In this document: positions 5,221 through 8,349 of the stretch, piece after piece
How positions within the stretch are numbered: position 1 is the stretch's first letter
How the letters are laid out: each line of letters opens with the position of its first letter
Translations under genes and position numbers: made by a program
Source of the DNA: Deltaproteobacteria bacterium
GTDB lineage: Bacteria; Desulfobacterota; SM23-61
NCBI GenBank assembly: GCA_016234425.1
Contig: JACRCA010000334.1
Location: 1-8,349 of the forward strand
Direction: 5' to 3'
Length of the DNA: 8,349 nucleotides
The notes under the pieces: model-generated
What the model was told of the DNA's origin: nothing
What the model saw: only the letters and a program-made list of their open reading frames with translations
Database searches by the model: none

Positions 5221-6822
5221 ATGCGAAGCAATGCGGAAATCGTCGTAGATGTGCTGGAACGGGTGGGAATCCGGTATGTTTTCGGATATCCCGGCGGGCA
5301 GAACGCCAGGTTTTTAGAAGCCATGTATGGAAGCCAGGTGGAGTTTGTCCTCGTGACCCATGAGGCCTGTGCAGGTTTCATGGCCGATGTCTATGGACGC
5401 CTGACCGGAAAACCTGGAGCCTGCCTTTCCACACTGGGGCCGGGAGCCACCAACATGGCCACAGGCGTGGGGAATGCCTTTCTGGACCGGGTGCCACTAT
5501 TAGCTTTTACAGCCCAGATGGGCAGGTTTTGGAAAGGACGCAAAGTCCAGATGCATATTGATCATCAGAAGCTCTATGCTCCCATCACCAAATGGAGCGC
5601 TCAGCTTGAGACCGGCAAGGTCTATCCCACAATGAAAAAAGCCGTTGAGGTGGCTCTGGCAGAGCAACCTGGTCCAGTGCATCTGGATTTCCCGGAAGAC
5701 ATGGCCGAAGAGCTATCTGGGGAGAGTCCTGGAGAGTTTCTTCCTCTGCCTCCCTCTCCTCCTCCTTTTGATGAAAAATCATTTAAAACGGCTGAAGAGT
5801 TGATCCGCAAGGCCAGGTACCCATTGGCGGCCATTGGTCTCACCATGAACAGGGCTCGGGCTACGAGAGAGCTCAGGGAGTTTACCAACAAACATCAACT
5901 TCCGGTTGTTACAACTCTGATGGCCAAGGGGCATGTAGAGGAAGAGGGCTCTCAGCTTGTTGGAGTGGTAGGGCGGGCTCGGAGAGACATCGTCGCGGAA
6001 TATTGCCAGCCGGCGGACCTGGTGATTGCCATCGGTTATGACCCGGTGGAGTTCAATTACGAAGATTGGGTGCGCAAGGACCTTCCCCTCATTCATATCG
6101 ATACGGTTCCCGCAGACATTGCCAGCGATTACTCGGTCCCCTGCCAGGTGATCGGGGATATTCGGGAAATTCTGAAGAATCTCTCAAAAATGCCCAGGTT
6201 ACAGCACCAGTGGAACCTGGAGGCGTTGCGGGTACACCGCCAGAAACTCTATCAAGCCCTGACTCCAGCGCAAGCAAATTTTTCGCCCCACCACGCCCTT
6301 TTGGCCATGCGTGAGGTTCTTCCATGGGACGGCCTTCTGGTGGCAGACGTGGGAGCGCACACCCATATCATCGGGCAGCTTTGGGATACGCGGGGACCGG
6401 GGAATTTCTTAGTTTCCAACGGCTGGTCTTCCATGGGTTTTGGTATTCCGGCAGCCATTGCAGCCAAGCTTTTACTGCCGGAGCGGCCTGTAGTGGCTTG
6501 CGTTGGGGATGGTGGATTTCTGATGATGGCGGGGGAGATTAACACGGCCGTTCGACTGCGGTTGCCCGTAGTTTTCGTGATCTTTCGAGATCGCTTTCTC
6601 AGCCTTATTAAGGTAAAGCAAAGGCGCAAAGAATTTCACCAGTATGGCGTAGAGCTCTTCAGCTCAAACTATTGCTCGAGCGATAACTTTTTTGGCGCAA
6701 AGGTAGTCGTCGCCCGGGAGGAAGAAGAGTTTCGTACAGCCCTTAAACGAGGCCTGGAGGGGAGTGAGCCATTGATCATCGAAGCCGTGGTAGATCCATC
6801 AGAGTATGATGTGATTGTTTGA
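5221..6822 (+). CDS. Thiamine diphosphate-dependent enzyme, catabolic acetolactate synthase-like
   Basis: This 533-residue protein has the three-domain layout of the acetolactate synthase/pyruvate oxidase family: N-terminal pyrimidine-binding domain (about 1-165), central domain (about 185-325), C-terminal pyrophosphate-binding domain (about 355-525). The catalytic glutamate is E48 (VTHEACAGFMADVYGR). The cofactor motif starts at GDG 429-431; the metal ligands are D430 and D457 (27 residues on), the Asp/Asp pattern of catabolic AlsS rather than the Asp/Asn of biosynthetic IlvB. The central IGYDPVEFNYEDW (271-283) and the PITKWS segment (121-126) also match AlsS, which works without FAD. However, the substrate-pocket position that is Trp in IlvB and Gln in AlsS appears to be K466 (LIKVKQ), so acetolactate formation is not assured; another 2-oxoacid decarboxylase or ligase is possible. 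No small regulatory subunit (ilvN) or acetolactate decarboxylase (alsD) is adjacent. The ATG at 5221 follows AGAGAGG at 5206-5212. The gene follows the phosphatase after a repeat-filled spacer and probably has its own control. Confidence 0.85.
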   Translation: MRSNAEIVVDVLERVGIRYVFGYPGGQNARFLEAMYGSQVEFVLVTHEACAGFMADVYGRLTGKPGACLSTLGPGATNMATGVGNAFLDRVPLLAFTAQMGRFWKGRKVQMHIDHQKLYAPITKWSAQLETGKVYPTMKKAVEVALAEQPGPVHLDFPEDMAEELSGESPGEFLPLPPSPPPFDEKSFKTAEELIRKARYPLAAIGLTMNRARATRELREFTNKHQLPVVTTLMAKGHVEEEGSQLVGVVGRARRDIVAEYCQPADLVIAIGYDPVEFNYEDWVRKDLPLIHIDTVPADIASDYSVPCQVIGDIREILKNLSKMPRLQHQWNLEALRVHRQKLYQALTPAQANFSPHHALLAMREVLPWDGLLVADVGAHTHIIGQLWDTRGPGNFLVSNGWSSMGFGIPAAIAAKLLLPERPVVACVGDGGFLMMAGEINTAVRLRLPVVFVIFRDRFLSLIKVKQRRKEFHQYGVELFSSNYCSSDNFFGAKVVVAREEEEFRTALKRGLEGSEPLIIEAVVDPSEYDVIV

Positions 6823-6855
6823 AACTTCTGGGAAACTGCCTTTTGCGGGGGAGGG

Positions 6856-6895
6856 CTTGCCCTGTGGAGTAAATTCTGCTACTCCACAGGGCAAG
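6856..6895. terminator. Perfect 16 bp inverted repeat after the acetolactate synthase-like gene, possible terminator
   Basis: CTTGCCCTGTGGAGTA (6856-6871) and its exact complement (6880-6895) flank an 8-base loop, starting 33 bases after the stop codon. The stem is strong enough to stop or stabilise the transcript, but it is followed by GGTGTGGGGTTCTTC rather than a T-tract, so it is not a classical intrinsic terminator; it may be a processing or 3'-end stabilising hairpin, or a mobile palindrome. Confidence 0.5.
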
Positions 6896-6915
6896 GGTGT
6901 GGGGTTCTTCATCGC

Positions 6916-6963
6916 GCGAGCCGCGCTCGCTTTAGAGGTTGTCAAATCTGTTGACCCTCTAAA
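6916..6963. repeat. Two adjacent hairpins in the intergenic region
   Basis: GCGAGC/GCTCGC (6916-6921 with 6925-6930, 3-base loop) abuts a second, longer hairpin: TTTAGAGG (6931-6938) with CCTCTAAA (6956-6963), and inside it GTCAA (6941-6945) with TTGAC (6951-6955), leaving a 5-base loop and a 2-base bulge. Thirteen base pairs in the second hairpin are perfect. Neither is followed by a T-tract on either strand. Confidence 0.55.
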
Positions 6964-7129
6964 AGCTTCCAAAAGAAAAGCGGCCGGGAGATAACCTTCC
7001 CGCGGCTATCGCCTCACTGCATTTTCCCCCAAAAGGATTTGAATTTTTGGCTTTGAGCGCCGGGTGCTCTATTCCGCGTTGATTTGCGATCGGCGGGAAG
7101 GGCCCCGGCCTGGCCGATCCCGGATTCCC
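6964..7129. other. Gene-free intergenic stretch with weaker stem-loops
   Basis: No gene is seen here in either direction. Weaker pairings are present: GCC-GGGA with TCCC-GGC around 6983-7006 with a bulge, and GATCGGC (7088-7094) with GCCGATC (7113-7119) enclosing a GC-rich loop. Together with the flanking hairpins, most of the 415 bp between the enzyme gene and the tRNA can fold locally. Confidence 0.4.
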
Positions 7130-7191
7130 GATTTCAGAGTGCGGAATTTTTGCTGTTTATATTCATTTCTAATTCCGCAATTCCTGAAATC
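7130..7191. repeat. Extended inverted repeat just upstream of the tRNA promoter
   Basis: GATTTCAG (7130-7137) pairs with CTGAAATC (7184-7191), and TGCGGAATT (7140-7148) pairs with AATTCCGCA (7171-7179). That gives 17 perfect base pairs around a small internal loop, with a 22-base AT-rich terminal loop. It ends five bases before the -35 element of the tRNA promoter. It might end leftover transcription from upstream, or bind a regulator. Confidence 0.6.
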
Positions 7192-7195
7192 CTAC

Positions 7196-7224
7196 TTGAC
7201 ATAACTGGTTTGTTGATCTAATCT
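7196..7224 (+). promoter_or_regulatory. Probable promoter of the initiator tRNA gene
   Basis: A perfect -35 TTGACA (7196-7201) is followed by TCTAAT (7217-7222, five of six -10 consensus bases, 15-base spacer) or TAATCT (7219-7224, 17-base spacer, weaker match). Transcription would start around 7230, a few bases ahead of the tRNA 5' end at 7238. Confidence 0.6.
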
Positions 7225-7237
7225 AAATTTAAATTGA

Positions 7238-7292
<55 letters not shown>

Positions 7293-7314
<22 letters not shown>

Positions 7315-8349
7315 ATGATTTCGAGGGGTTGCGTGCTTTTGCTTGCAGCCCCTTTTTGCTTGGTGTCCATATTGGTGGCTACTGGCGAAGTTTTCTCCCG
7401 TTCTGGGGTCCATTTTATAGCCGCTAACTCTGCTTCAGTAACGAGATTGTATCGCCTGAAACAGGCCATTGTTTTGTGGCCGGATAAGGCCATGATCTTG
7501 AAGTAGTCATTCCCGGCCAGGCGAAGATTGTTTAAAGCGCAATGCCGCAGGTCGTGAAACGTGAAGTCCTGGATTCCAGCATCCTGGCAAGCCTTCTTAA
7601 ATGCGTTTCTGAACTCGTCAAAAGACACACCGTTTAGAAGAAATACCCTGTCAGTGTGTAACCCCCTGGGGAGCTTTTTAATGGATTCTGCCACCTTGGG
7701 GTGGATTGGGATTACTCTTTTCTGATCGGTCTTGGTCCTTTCTGGTGCAAGGCGGATGAACCCTTTTTGCAGGTCCACTTCCGGCCATGTCAGATTGATT
7801 ATTTCAGCCCGGCGAAGGCCCATAAAATAGGCAATTTCCACGATTGGCCGGATATACAGAGGGCAGGCGGCCAAAAGTGTTTCAAACTCTTCTTGGGTGA
7901 GAATCTGCATTCTGACGTTGTTCTCTGAAAGTTTTTTGACAATGCCAATGGGGTTGTGGAGTAACCTTTTATGGCGAACCGCGCGGTTAAAAATGGTTTT
8001 TAAACAAGCCACTTCTTTATTGACCGTTGCCGGGCGGATACTCTGCCCAGGATGGCGGGGGGATTCTTCCGCGAGTCTCTTTTGTTGATAGGATTCTACC
8101 CTGCCGGGTGTTAGGTCCTTAATCTTTGTTGCTTCCCCAAGGATGCGTTTTAAATGGCCGATCATTTCCTTGTCTCTACGGTAAGAGTCTTTTGCCTTTG
8201 CTTCAGGCAATTCAAGATACCATGCGCATAGTTCCCCCAGGGCAAGCCGGGCGGCGGGGTCCTTTTCAATATATCGTTCCTCCGTTCTTGCCTTTAAGAC
8301 CTCCCTTAGCCTTTGTTGGGCGGCCTCTTTATTCGGTCCTATTCTTTCC
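7293..8349 (-). CDS. Tyrosine recombinase (phage-type integrase), N-terminus beyond the window
   Basis: This is a site-specific DNA recombinase that would integrate and excise a mobile element at the adjacent tRNA. The frame is open to the right edge, so 351 residues plus stop are visible and the true start is outside; the in-frame TTG at 8210 is internal, since the upstream codons (starting ERIGPNKEAAQQ) read as normal integrase N-terminal sequence. A SAM-like core-binding domain covers about residues 27-135 of the fragment. The catalytic domain follows with all active-site residues: R179 (GLRRAEI), K206 (RTKTDQKR), H265 and R268 (HDLRH), H291 (LSGHK) and nucleophile Y300 (CFRRYNLV). The last residues (IIGRGAWI) and the stop codon are encoded by the antisense of the tRNA T arm and acceptor stem, so the element's own end supplies the tRNA 3' end. 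The mobile element should extend rightward. Confidence 0.93.

Overview
The window looks like a chromosomal segment of a Gram-negative bacterium of moderate GC content, most likely a deltaproteobacterium (Desulfobacterota). That placement is inferred from the look of the long-chain acyl-CoA ligase, the AlsS-like enzyme, the integrase and the intergenic TAAAGTG-type repeats. No marker gene here proves it.

The left half (1-3878) is one co-directional run on the minus strand. In transcription order it holds a zinc/manganese-type ABC ATPase (znuC-like), its membrane permease (znuB-like), a serine O-acetyltransferase of the long EpsC/CysE type, an unrecognised secreted or membrane-anchored protein, and the first 184 residues of a long-chain acyl-CoA synthetase that leaves the window at base 1. 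Spacing is tight (8 bp, 71 bp, a short overlap, 66 bp), so an operon is plausible. The metal transporter lacks its substrate-binding subunit in the window. The serine acetyltransferase would feed cysteine synthesis.

Between the two divergent gene groups (3879-4486) lies a gene-free stretch. It holds a possible promoter for the transporter operon, a large nested inverted repeat of about 200 bp (4048-4247), a small operator-like palindrome, and a good sigma70-type promoter facing right.

The right-facing genes are a small PAP2-family membrane phosphatase (4487-5065) and a thiamine-diphosphate enzyme related to catabolic acetolactate synthase (5221-6822). The spacer between them carries two near-identical copies of a 40-42 bp repeat built from TAAAGTG-like heptamers. 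After the enzyme gene comes about 415 bp with no gene but many strong hairpins, ending in a promoter and an initiator tRNA-fMet(CAU) gene (7238-7314).

A tyrosine recombinase on the minus strand (7293 to the window end) runs toward the tRNA. Its last codons and stop codon lie inside the antisense of the tRNA 3' end. This is the layout of an integrative element inserted in a tRNA gene: core chromosome lies to the left, and the element extends rightward beyond the window. The tRNA 3' end carries an unexpected acceptor-stem mismatch that may be a scar of the integration. This junction, the large palindrome and the repeat arrays are the parts most worth a second look; I see no defence system or other new multi-gene machine inside the window.
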